Origin: Streptomyces sp. RKAG290
Lineage (GTDB): Bacteria; Actinomycetota; Actinomycetes; Streptomycetales; Streptomycetaceae
Direction: 5' to 3'
DNA length: 64,000 nt
Assembly: GCF_023701695.1 (NCBI RefSeq)
Contig: NZ_JAJOZC010000001.1
Coordinates: 1,798,001-1,862,000, forward strand
This document shows, in pieces, positions 12,985 to 20,295 of this stretch; position 1 is the stretch's first letter, and every line of letters begins with the position of its first letter. The notes under the pieces are model-generated. The model was not told the origin of the DNA. It did no database searches and was given only the letters and a program-made list of their open reading frames with translations. The position numbers and the translations under genes are program-made.

Positions 12985-13481
12985 GCCACGACCTCGGTGC
13001 GCTCCAGGGCGCGGGTGACGCGGGGCAGTGTGCCGACGAACCGGCTGAACTCCCCGGTGGCGGTGGAGGCGTCGTCGAAGACGGCGTCGAACCCGGCGGA
13101 GATCAGCTCACCGATCGCCGCGTCGCTCTGCTGCCCGGCCACACCGAGCTTGCCCCCGATGACCACCGGCACCGAGGCCAGCTCACCGCACGCGCGCAGC
13201 GCGTCGATGACGCGCAGGCCGTCCTGGTGTCCGTGCCCGTTGACACTGCTGATCACCACCAGGTCGGGGACGTTCTCCCGGCAGGCGTCGACGAGGACCT
13301 GGTCCGGGACGCACGGCCCCAGGTTCATCACCTCGTACCCCAGCTCCTCGACGAGCAGTTGCAGGAAGACGAGGTTCCAGGTGTGCGAGTCGGAGGCCAC
13401 GGTCGTGACGACGACCGTGCCGCGCCGGGCGCCCGCCGGACTCGCGGTGCCCGGGGCGACGTGTGTGAGGCCGGCGCTCAT
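12981..13481 (-). CDS. Glutamate (methylaspartate) mutase, small cobalamin-binding S-type subunit
   Basis: This 166-residue protein is the B12-binding Rossmann-like subunit of glutamate mutase. The cobalamin-ligating stretch SDSHTWNL lies near residues 30-37, with the axial His in a DxHxxN context where the classical motif is DxHxxG. The second and third B12 contacts are visible as ISSVNGHG and VIGGKLG. The ATG at 13481 overlaps the decarboxylase stop (ATGA), and its own stop overlaps the large-subunit GTG. It delivers the 5'-deoxyadenosyl radical for the glutamate to 3-methylaspartate rearrangement, the first step of starter formation. Family assignment is firm; the role in this cluster is inferred from context. 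Confidence 0.9.
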   Translation of the reverse strand: MSAGLTHVAPGTASPAGARRGTVVVTTVASDSHTWNLVFLQLLVEELGYEVMNLGPCVPDQVLVDACRENVPDLVVISSVNGHGHQDGLRVIDALRACGELASVPVVIGGKLGVAGQQSDAAIGELISAGFDAVFDDASTATGEFSRFVGTLPRVTRALERTEVVA

Positions 13482-14740
13482 TCGGTCTCCTCCGCAGCGG
13501 TGTCCGCGGCCGGTCCTTCCACGGCCGCGTAGGTGCGGCTGTGTTCGATCCGGGAGACGGACAGCACGGTGTCACCCCGTACGACCACCTCGGTGGGGGC
13601 CGGGCGGCCCAGGAACATCAGCAGGCTGGCGGTCGGCCCGTACGCACCGGCGTTGGGAATCGTCACCAGGTCCCCGGGGGCCAGGGCGGGCAGCTCGATC
13701 TCGCGGCCGAGGATGTCCCCGGGCGTGCACAGCGGGCCGACCAGGCTGGCCGACTCGACGCATTCCCCCGATTCGGTCCCGACGGCGACGGGCATCAGGC
13801 GGCCCAGGCCGGACATTCCGCCGAAGGTGTTGATGCCGGCGTCCAGAACGACGAACTTGCGGCCGCGGCTGACCTTGACGTTGCTGACGGAGGCGACCAG
13901 TGTGCCGCTCGCCCCGACGAGGTAGCGGCCCGACTCGCAGGCGATCTCGGGACCCTCGGTCCGCCACTTCGGGAAGTGGGTGTCCAGCGCGGCCGCGAGC
14001 TCGCCGCGCAGCTTGGGGTACGTGCCCCGGCTGCCGGGCACGGCGTAGGGCACGGTGAAGCCGCCGCCGATGTCGAGGAAGCGCAGGGGGAGGTCCAGTT
14101 CGCTCTGGAGGCGGGCAGCCAGCTCGATGGTGTGCTGGAACTCGCCGACGAGGCTGGCCTCGTCCCTGGCATTGCTCAGCGGGAAGAAGTGCATGCCGGT
14201 GATGCGGACCCCCGCGATCGTGCGCAGCTCGGGGACGACGTCGGCGAGGGTCTCGCTGTCGAACCCGAACTGCGAGGGGGTGCCGGTCATCCGGATGCTG
14301 CTGGTGGCGCTGGCCGTCGCGCTGTTGACGCGCAGCAGGCAGTCGGCGCGCACCCCGTTCGCCAGCGCGGCGTCGGCCACGTGGCGGACGTCGGTGACCG
14401 AGTCGGTGGAGAAGCAGCGGACGCCCAGCCGGATCGCCTCGTCCAGCTCGCCCGGGGTCTTGCCGGGGCCGGTGTAGAGGCAGTCCTCGCCGCTGAAACC
14501 GGCGGCGAGGGCGGACTCCAGCTCGCCGGTGGAACTGATCTCGGGCCGGCAGTGGCGGCCCTCCCCCTCGCGCAGGGCCCGGACCAGATCCGGGTGGGGG
14601 TTGGCCTTGAGGGCGTAGAAGAGGGTGAACTCCTCGGGCAGCGATTCGAACAGCTGCCGCCGGGCCGCATCGGTCTCGTCGAGGTCGTACACGTACAGCG
14701 GTGTGCCGAAGCGTTCGGCCAGTGCCTGGTAGCGGCTCAT
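13478..14740 (-). CDS. PLP-dependent fold-type III amino acid decarboxylase (VinO-like, probable 3-methylaspartyl-carrier decarboxylase)
   Basis: The 420-residue protein is an alanine racemase-fold decarboxylase of the DAP/ornithine/arginine group. The PLP lysine is Lys45 in FYALKANPHP, a glycine-rich phosphate-binding loop (DIGGGF) lies mid-protein, and the GPLCTPGDIL segment supplies the conserved active-site Cys and Asp of the partner subunit. In vicenistatin biosynthesis VinO decarboxylates 3-methylaspartate after it is bound to a stand-alone carrier protein, giving the 3-aminoisobutyryl starter; position and partners here support the same role. The ATG at 14740 is chosen because it overlaps the ligase stop (ATGA); a longer reading would extend into the ligase. 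Free diaminopimelate or ornithine as substrate is possible but does not fit the neighbours. Confidence 0.88.
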   Translation of the reverse strand: MSRYQALAERFGTPLYVYDLDETDAARRQLFESLPEEFTLFYALKANPHPDLVRALREGEGRHCRPEISSTGELESALAAGFSGEDCLYTGPGKTPGELDEAIRLGVRCFSTDSVTDVRHVADAALANGVRADCLLRVNSATASATSSIRMTGTPSQFGFDSETLADVVPELRTIAGVRITGMHFFPLSNARDEASLVGEFQHTIELAARLQSELDLPLRFLDIGGGFTVPYAVPGSRGTYPKLRGELAAALDTHFPKWRTEGPEIACESGRYLVGASGTLVASVSNVKVSRGRKFVVLDAGINTFGGMSGLGRLMPVAVGTESGECVESASLVGPLCTPGDILGREIELPALAPGDLVTIPNAGAYGPTASLLMFLGRPAPTEVVVRGDTVLSVSRIEHSRTYAAVEGPAADTAAEETE

Positions 14741-16272
14741 CGCCCTTCCCCGTCGATCATCTCGGTCAGTACCTGCCGGGCGTTCTTCCCGTGCAGGCTC
14801 AGCGGCAGTTCGTCCAGGACGCGGCACAGTGCGGGCACCTTCGCCCGCTCCAGGCGCTCGGCCAGTTCCTTCAGGACGGTGTGCGGGGGCAGGTCGGTCT
14901 CGGCGAAGATGACCAGGTCGCGGGTGTCGGTGGGCGGCAGCGCGGTGGCGGTGCGCACACCGGGGATGTCCATGGCGGCGGCCTCGATCTCGACCGTGCT
15001 CATCCGGATGCCCTTGCGCTTGAACATGTCGTCGCGGCGGCCCTCGAAGTAGAGGTAGCCGTCCTCGTCGAGCCGGCCGTAGTCGCCGGTGTGCAGCCGC
15101 AGCGCCCCGGTCTCGGGGTCGGGGCGGAAGGTGCGGGCCGAGAGTTCGGGGCGGCGCCAGTAGCCGGGCATGACGTGCGGGCCCACGGCGACGATCTCAC
15201 CGGTCTCACCGGCCGGCAGGGACCTGCCCTCGGCGTCGAGGATGAGGACGGTGGTGCCGGGCAGGGGCAGGCCGACCGACTGCGGCCGCTCGTACTCCTG
15301 GTCCGGCGGCATGATGGTGACGCGCTTGCATTCGGTCTGCCCGAACTGGCGCACCACCCGCACACCGGGGAAGGCCTCCCGCAGGGCGGTGACCGCGTGG
15401 TCGGGCAGCGCGGCGCCCGTGTTGGTGAACATGCGCACCGGGGCCGGGGCCTCGTCGTCCCGCCGGGCCCGGGTACCGATCATCGCGGCCAGCGACGGCA
15501 CGATGGGCACCACGGTGGCGCCGGTCTCGCGCATCCGCCGCAGCAGTACGAGGTCGGACTCACCGCCGTCCAGGACCAGTTGGGATCGTCCCAGGCAGGC
15601 GAGCAGCACCTTGTACAGGCCGTAGTCCCAGGAGATCGGGAAGCGGCAGAAGACGACGTCGTCCGGGCGGTAGCCCAGCACGGCCTGGATGGCGCGGGAG
15701 GCGAAGGTGACCTGCGCGTGCGGGCACACGACCGCCTTGGGTGCCGCGGTACTTCCGGAGGTGTAGACGAGGAACGCGGTTTCCCCGGTGCCGATGTCGA
15801 GGGCCGGGGGCGCCGGGCGTCCGGCGGCCTCTTCGACGCGGGGCCAGATCGCCGCGAGGTCGTGCGCGGTGAGGCCGGCGGCCCGGCCGAGCACCTCGGT
15901 GGTGGGGCCGTCGCCGATGATCAGGGAGGGTTCGGCGTCTGCGATGACGGAGCGGAGGTGGTACTCCTTCATCGCCGGGTTGAGCGGCACCAGGATCACA
16001 CCGAGGCGCGAGGCCCCGTAGACCATGGCCACCAGCTCGCGCCGGCTGGGAAGCTGGACGAGCAGCCGGTCACCGCGGGCCGCGCCCTGCTCGTCGAGCC
16101 AGGCCGCGAAGCCGTGGCTGAGTTCTGACATCCGCCGGTACGTCACCTCGCCGGCGGAGTCGCGCAGGCACTGCCCGTCCGGGGTGTCCGCGGTCGCCTC
16201 GTCGAGCAGGGAATGGACCGTCCCGCCGTTCCCGAGCGCCGTCGGCGCGTAAGTGGTGTTCGGATTCTCCAC
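14737..16272 (-). CDS. AMP-forming amino acid ligase / stand-alone adenylation protein for the beta-amino acid starter (VinN- or VinM-like)
   Basis: The 511-residue ANL-superfamily enzyme has core motifs TSGSTAAPK (171-179), the GQTE-like FGQTECKR, a TGDYG motif, and the C-terminal SLHGKNAR lysine needed for adenylation. Asp216 in ISWDYG occupies the region where such enzymes bind the substrate amino group. It should activate an amino acid as an acyl-AMP and load a carrier protein. Adjacency to the mutase and decarboxylase suggests 3-methylaspartate (VinN role), but aminoacylation of the loaded starter (VinM role) cannot be excluded. The GTG start at 16272 is preferred over upstream starts because similarity begins there and a hairpin lies just upstream. 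No second ligase or free carrier protein is present in the window. Confidence 0.85.
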   Translation of the reverse strand: MENPNTTYAPTALGNGGTVHSLLDEATADTPDGQCLRDSAGEVTYRRMSELSHGFAAWLDEQGAARGDRLLVQLPSRRELVAMVYGASRLGVILVPLNPAMKEYHLRSVIADAEPSLIIGDGPTTEVLGRAAGLTAHDLAAIWPRVEEAAGRPAPPALDIGTGETAFLVYTSGSTAAPKAVVCPHAQVTFASRAIQAVLGYRPDDVVFCRFPISWDYGLYKVLLACLGRSQLVLDGGESDLVLLRRMRETGATVVPIVPSLAAMIGTRARRDDEAPAPVRMFTNTGAALPDHAVTALREAFPGVRVVRQFGQTECKRVTIMPPDQEYERPQSVGLPLPGTTVLILDAEGRSLPAGETGEIVAVGPHVMPGYWRRPELSARTFRPDPETGALRLHTGDYGRLDEDGYLYFEGRRDDMFKRKGIRMSTVEIEAAAMDIPGVRTATALPPTDTRDLVIFAETDLPPHTVLKELAERLERAKVPALCRVLDELPLSLHGKNARQVLTEMIDGEGR

Positions 16273-16370
16273 GGTTCCAACGTCGCTTTCGGGTGTGGGT
16301 GGCGAGCCGGCCGGCGTCGTGCCGCGACGCGGGGGCGGGCTCTTGGGGAGTGGGGAGGTCCGGCGCGGCC

Positions 16371-16406
16371 GGGGCACGAAACCTGAGGGGGTGGGTTCCG
16401 TGCCCC
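16371..16406. terminator. Terminator-like hairpin between the ferredoxin and ligase genes
   Basis: Arms 16371-16383 and 16394-16406 pair over about 13 bp with one mismatch around a G-rich loop. It lies in the 179-bp gap after the ferredoxin stop, so the P450-ferredoxin transcript may end or attenuate here and the ligase operon may have its own promoter in the remaining gap. No T-run follows, which is usual for Streptomyces. Confidence 0.5.
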
Positions 16407-16451
16407 GGCCTCCGGGGGGCATTGCCCCGGTCCGGGACGTGTGCGCTGCCT

Positions 16452-16658
16452 TCAGGACACGTCCTGGCCGGCGACGCTCAGCGCCCCGACCGGGCAGACG
16501 TTGACGGACTCCAGGACTTCGTCGCGGAGCTTCTCGTCCGGCGTCTCGATCAGCAGCACGACCTTGCCGTCCTCGTCGTTCTGGTCGAAGACGGCGGGCG
16601 AGGTGATCACACAGGAACCGGCCGCGACACAACGTTCTTTGTCGACGATCACACGCAT
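16452..16658 (-). CDS. Small [3Fe-4S] ferredoxin, electron donor of the adjacent P450
   Basis: The 68-residue acidic protein starts MRVIVDKERC. It has three cysteines in a C-x5-C pattern (Cys10, Cys16) and a distal CPVGA cysteine; the position that would be a fourth cysteine in the first cluster loop is filled by Ala/Gly. That is the signature of Streptomyces [3Fe-4S] ferredoxins that pass electrons from an unlinked reductase to bacterial class I P450s. It begins 11 bp after the P450 stop codon with an AAGGAG-type ribosome site and is surely co-transcribed with it. No ferredoxin reductase is present in the window. Confidence 0.92.
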   Translation of the reverse strand: MRVIVDKERCVAAGSCVITSPAVFDQNDEDGKVVLLIETPDEKLRDEVLESVNVCPVGALSVAGQDVS

Positions 16659-16669
16659 GGGAAACTCCT

Positions 16670-17899
16670 TTACCAGGTCACCGGAAGCTCGTGGACGCCG
16701 TCGATGAGGGCGTTGGCCTTGAAGGGCAGTTCGTCCAGGGGCGCGTCGAGACGCAGCCCCGGGATGCGCCGCAGCAGGGTCGTGAAGACGACCTCCAGCT
16801 GCATGCGGACGAGCATCTGGCCTGCGCACTGGTGGCGTCCGAAGCCGAACGCGACGTTGTGGCGCGCCTCGCGACGGGTCAGGTCCAGGGTGTTGGGGTC
16901 CTTGAAGACCGCCGGGTCGTGGTTGGAGGCGGAGAGCGAGCAGATGACGCCCTCGCCCTTGCGGATCAGCTGGCCGCCGATCTCGGCGTCCGCCAGTGCG
17001 ACCCGGACGGTGCCGTGGTCGGAGATGCTGGAGTAACGCGACAGCTCGTCGACGGCCTGGCCCGAGAGTTCGGGGTGGGCGCGGAGCCAGTCGGCCTGTT
17101 CGGGGTGCTGGAGGAGGACGAGGGTGCCGATGGTGATGCCGTTGACGGTGCTCTCGTGGCCGGCGGCGATCATGGCCCGTACCAGGGCGATGATGTCGGA
17201 CGGCTCCAGCTCGTTCTTCTCTCCGTTGCGCTGGAGGAGGCTGCTGATCAGGTCGTCGCCGGGGTTCTTCTGCCGCTCGGCGACGAGCTGGTAGAGCAGC
17301 ATCTCGACCTCGGCGTTGGCCGAGGCGTGCTCCTCGGCGCTGCCCTGGGTAACGAGGAGGGTGACCCAGCGGTGGAACAGGTCGCGGGACTCGTGCGGAA
17401 CGCCGGTCATCTCGCACATGCCGATGGACGGCACGGGCATCGACAGCATGGTGACCAGGTCCACCGGGCCGCCCTGGGCGAGCATCGCGTCGATGCAGTC
17501 GTCGACGATCTCCTGGGTGCGCGGCCGCAGCGCCTCGACGCGCTTCACGCTGAGCTCCGGCATCAGCATCATGCGGTGCGCGGTGTGCTCCGGCGGGTCC
17601 ATGTGCAGGAGGGCGGGCTTGACCTTGCCGAGCAGTTCCATGGGGAAGTGGAACTGGAGCGGGTAGCCGGGGTCGGCCATGTTGGCGCTGAACCGGGGGT
17701 CGACCAGCATCTGCCGGACGTCCTCGTACCGGGTGAGGAGCCAGGCCTCACGGCCGTTGAACTTGAGCTTGACCCGGGAGACCGGCTCGGTCTCGCGCAG
17801 CACCGCGTACTCCGGTGCGGGGTCGAGGGGGCAGCCGGTGCGCTCCAGTGGGAAGGGGCGGGGCTGGGCGTGCGGGCATGTGTCGACGAGATCGGACAT
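16670..17899 (-). CDS. Cytochrome P450 monooxygenase, probable tailoring enzyme
   Basis: The 409-residue soluble bacterial P450 has an I-helix oxygen-binding motif AGHEST (246-251), the K-helix ExxR as ELSR (Glu285), and the heme-binding loop FGFGRHQCAG with Cys358 as thiolate ligand. ATG 17899 is preceded by GGAGAAGGA. It is followed at 11 bp by its ferredoxin. In macrolactam and macrolide clusters such enzymes hydroxylate or epoxidise the finished ring or a chain carbon; the site cannot be read from sequence. It sits inside the starter-gene block, so it might instead act on the starter or chain, but ring tailoring is the more usual role. Confidence 0.93.
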   Translation of the reverse strand: MSDLVDTCPHAQPRPFPLERTGCPLDPAPEYAVLRETEPVSRVKLKFNGREAWLLTRYEDVRQMLVDPRFSANMADPGYPLQFHFPMELLGKVKPALLHMDPPEHTAHRMMLMPELSVKRVEALRPRTQEIVDDCIDAMLAQGGPVDLVTMLSMPVPSIGMCEMTGVPHESRDLFHRWVTLLVTQGSAEEHASANAEVEMLLYQLVAERQKNPGDDLISSLLQRNGEKNELEPSDIIALVRAMIAAGHESTVNGITIGTLVLLQHPEQADWLRAHPELSGQAVDELSRYSSISDHGTVRVALADAEIGGQLIRKGEGVICSLSASNHDPAVFKDPNTLDLTRREARHNVAFGFGRHQCAGQMLVRMQLEVVFTTLLRRIPGLRLDAPLDELPFKANALIDGVHELPVTW

Positions 17900-17948
17900 G
17901 GTTCCTTCTCCAGAGGTCTCTGCGCTCGGGGGGTGCGGGGCGGCGCTC

Positions 17949-18812
17949 TCAGCCACGGGCCTTCTCGAGGGAGGCGCGCACGGCTGCGGCGGTGCGGGCG
18001 ATGTTCTCGCTGAGCGGCAGGGCGCGCAGGTCGGCGGAGAGGACCTCCACCGACGGGGTCAGGTCGACGCCCTTGGCGTCCAGTGTGTGCAGCAGCCCGG
18101 TGATGTCGCAGTCGCCTTCGCCGGGGAGCAGACGGCCGCTGAGGACTTCGTTCATGACGTCGGGCGACGGGGTGCTCGGGGCGTCCGCGAACTCCACGGC
18201 CGCGATCTGCGCGCCCGTGAGCTGGTCGAGCGAGCCGACGCCCGTCGGGTCGCGGAAGAGGTGCCACATGTCGATGAGCAGCCCGGCGTTGGGGCGGTCG
18301 GCGGCGACGATGATGTCGGAGGCGACCTGGTAGGTGAAGCCGGGCATCACGGCCATGGCTTCGAGGGAGATGTCCAGCCCGCGCGCGGCGGCACGGTCGC
18401 ACATCGCGCCGAAGCGCTCGGCCAGCACCTCGGTGGGGGGCATCTCCACACCCGGCGGGTAGACGGCACAGGACTTGACGGAGGGAATGCCGGCCAGCTC
18501 GGCCAGTTCGAAGAGGCGTGTCTCCGATTCCAGGGCGGGGCCGCTCTCCTCCGGTCCGGCGTTCCAGCCGAAGTGGACCTCCAGCTCGTGCAGCCGGATC
18601 CCGTACTCGGAGAGCAGGCCGCGCAGCTTGTCCGCCGAGTGGTCGGCGAGGAACGTCTCCAGCTCCTCGACGCTCATGCCCATCGAGACGCAGTTGTTCT
18701 CGGCCAGCGCCGCGAGCCGCTCCTCCAGCGTGTACCGCACCGGCTCCTGCCAGACCGACCCGGTCAGCTGCAGATAGGCGAATCCCAGGTCGGTCCTGGT
18801 CAGAAGGGTCAT
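17949..18812 (-). CDS. Sugar phosphate isomerase/epimerase-like TIM-barrel protein (AP endonuclease 2 / xylose isomerase-like family)
   Basis: The 287-residue protein has the family's metal-site residues spread along the barrel: Glu in LHELEVHFGW, Glu in ISLEAMAVMPG, the DMWHLFRDP Asp and His, and a late Glu in PSVEVLS. These proteins catalyse isomerisation, epimerisation, dehydration or aldol chemistry on small hydroxy-acid or sugar substrates using a divalent metal. No sugar-nucleotide genes lie nearby, so a deoxysugar role is unsupported. The start is ATG 18812 with GAGAGG upstream. It lies 49 bp before the P450, within the cluster operon. Its substrate is unknown; it may modify the starter, an extender or a tailoring intermediate. 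Confidence 0.75.
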   Translation of the reverse strand: MTLLTRTDLGFAYLQLTGSVWQEPVRYTLEERLAALAENNCVSMGMSVEELETFLADHSADKLRGLLSEYGIRLHELEVHFGWNAGPEESGPALESETRLFELAELAGIPSVKSCAVYPPGVEMPPTEVLAERFGAMCDRAAARGLDISLEAMAVMPGFTYQVASDIIVAADRPNAGLLIDMWHLFRDPTGVGSLDQLTGAQIAAVEFADAPSTPSPDVMNEVLSGRLLPGEGDCDITGLLHTLDAKGVDLTPSVEVLSADLRALPLSENIARTAAAVRASLEKARG

Positions 18813-18928
18813 GGTGTACCTCTCGCTCGGAAGTCCGCGGCCGGTCCTGGTGCCCGGTGGCAGGGACACGGCGCCGGCCTGGGCGCGTCCCACCGGAGGT
18901 GCGTTGGGTCGGGGCGATCGGGCCGCGC

Positions 18929-19876
18929 TCAGGCGGCGAGGCTCCGGCGGACGGGCTGGAGCGCCGTCCGCGGGTCCACGGCGACGACGTCGAAGTTCCT
19001 GGTGGTGACGGGGACCCGGCCGAAGAGGCTGTCCGGACCGGCGACGTAGAGCCTGCCGACGCCGTGACTGCGCAGGGCTTCGACGACGACGGGCCAGCGG
19101 ACCGGGCGGACGAAGCCGTCCAGCAGCATCGTGCGGACCTGGTCGCCGGTGGTCAGCAGGGAGCCGTCCTGGTCGGCGATCACCGGGATCCGGGGGTCGT
19201 GGAAGGTCAGCGGGGCGAACAGTTCCTGCTCGGCCCGCTCACGCAGCGGGGCGAAGACGCTCGCGTGCATGGGAGGGCGCATCGTGTACAGCGGCAGGCC
19301 CCCGACCGAACGCAGCCGCTTGCCGAGCCAGTCCAGCACGGTCGCGCGCAGCGACACCATGTGGAAGTCCTCGTCGACCTGGCAGGAGATCTCGTACCAC
19401 TCGCCGCGCTCGTCGAGTTCGGCGAGCACCCGGTCCAGTTCGGGGCGCGGTACGCGGGTGAAGGAGTGGGTGACGACGTCGTGGTGGTTCTCGGCGAACC
19501 AGGACTCCAGGAGCCTGGCCCAGCCGGCGGTCAGGCGGACCGCGTCGGCGAAGTCCAGGACGCCGGTGTGGGCGGCCGCGGTCTTCCCGCCGAAGCTGGG
19601 CCCCACGCAGAGCCCGGGTTCCGGGTCGAACCGGTCCTGCGCCCACGCGGCGAGCGCCAGGCAGTTGACGAGGAACGCGACCTGCGCGTACTCGCTGTAG
19701 TCCCCGTCGGCCTCGCGGTAGCGGTCGACGAGGGAGTAGCCGAGCGCATCGTCGGCCTCGGCGACCAGCCGCCGGGCAACCGGGTTGACCAGCATGAACT
19801 TGGCCGAGTCCTGGAAGCGCGTGGGGCTCATGCCGGGGAAGACCAGCGCACCGCCGGCGCGGAAGTCGTCTCTCAT
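18929..19876 (-). CDS. Stand-alone acyltransferase of the VinK type, probable loader of the amino-acyl starter onto the PKS
   Basis: The 315-residue protein has the malonyl-CoA:ACP transacylase fold but a divergent nucleophile elbow: GPSFGG (Ser94) replaces GHSxG. The likely catalytic His is His204 in PPMHASVF. VinK in vicenistatin biosynthesis is the same kind of divergent AT; it moves a dipeptidyl starter from a free carrier protein to the PKS loading ACP. The loading ACP here has no AT of its own, so this protein is the obvious candidate. It is the first gene of the long minus-strand cluster operon, starts at ATG 19876, and is divergent from the carboxylase genes over a 419-bp region with regulatory boxes. 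An ordinary malonyl transferase role is unlikely because of the changed motif. Confidence 0.82.
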   Translation of the reverse strand: MRDDFRAGGALVFPGMSPTRFQDSAKFMLVNPVARRLVAEADDALGYSLVDRYREADGDYSEYAQVAFLVNCLALAAWAQDRFDPEPGLCVGPSFGGKTAAAHTGVLDFADAVRLTAGWARLLESWFAENHHDVVTHSFTRVPRPELDRVLAELDERGEWYEISCQVDEDFHMVSLRATVLDWLGKRLRSVGGLPLYTMRPPMHASVFAPLRERAEQELFAPLTFHDPRIPVIADQDGSLLTTGDQVRTMLLDGFVRPVRWPVVVEALRSHGVGRLYVAGPDSLFGRVPVTTRNFDVVAVDPRTALQPVRRSLAA

Positions 19877-19983
19877 GGTGTTCCTGCCCTTCAGCACGTC
19901 GTCCCGGCGTGATCGAGCCCGTCGGGCGCTTCGTTTCCGAACCGGTCGGGACCCAGGCTGAGGTCTGCCCGCCGCCGCCAAAA

Positions 19984-20106
19984 CCCCTAAGGTTGCGGGT
20001 CCCAATTCCGTTGACGCCGCTGGGTCGTGGAGGGATGGCGCCCTGAGCTCCGGTCGGCGTAAAGGGACTTCGCTTCCACCTGTCGCTCCCCCGTAGAGCC
20101 CCTAAG
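19984..20106 (-). promoter_or_regulatory. CTTAGGGG boxes facing the minus-strand starter operon
   Basis: On the minus strand CTTAGGGG occurs at 19991-19984 and again at 20106-20099; the second copy is followed on that strand by TCTACGGGG (about 20097-20089), a one-base variant of the TCTAGGGG partner. This pairing repeats the arrangement found in front of the PKS gene. The likely reader is a cluster-encoded regulator such as the LAL protein at 24.6 kb, by inference only. Confidence 0.5.
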
Positions 20107-20162
20107 GGTCATGCGCCCCGGGTGGCCGGGCGGGTCGGCGGGAACGGGCGGCCGACGAAGTG

Positions 20163-20190
20163 TCTAGGGGGGTGCCGGGCAACTTAGGGG
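20163..20190 (+). promoter_or_regulatory. TCTAGGGG / CTTAGGGG direct repeat facing the carboxylase operon
   Basis: TCTAGGGG (20163-20170) and CTTAGGGG (20183-20190) lie on the plus strand exactly 20 bp apart start to start, about two helical turns, some 106 bp before the carboxylase ATG. They use the same two octamers as the minus-strand boxes but in the opposite orientation, which fits independent activation of each divergent operon. Confidence 0.5.
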
Positions 20191-20295
20191 AGGGCACGGG
20201 GGTCGCGCCGGGTCTTCAATGAGTGACTGTTATCCGGATTCCGGCGCCGACGGTGGAAGCCGCCGCGCACCGTCGAGCCATGGATGGGTGGGACC

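Larger units (their letters stand above)
19877..20295. promoter_or_regulatory. Divergent promoter region between the starter operon and the acyl-CoA carboxylase operon
   Basis: This 419-bp gene-free stretch separates two oppositely transcribed operons. It contains three clusters of CTTAGGGG/TCTAGGGG-like boxes, two oriented toward the minus-strand operon and one toward the plus-strand operon (listed separately). It is the most probable control point for the whole biosynthetic cluster. Confidence 0.6.
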
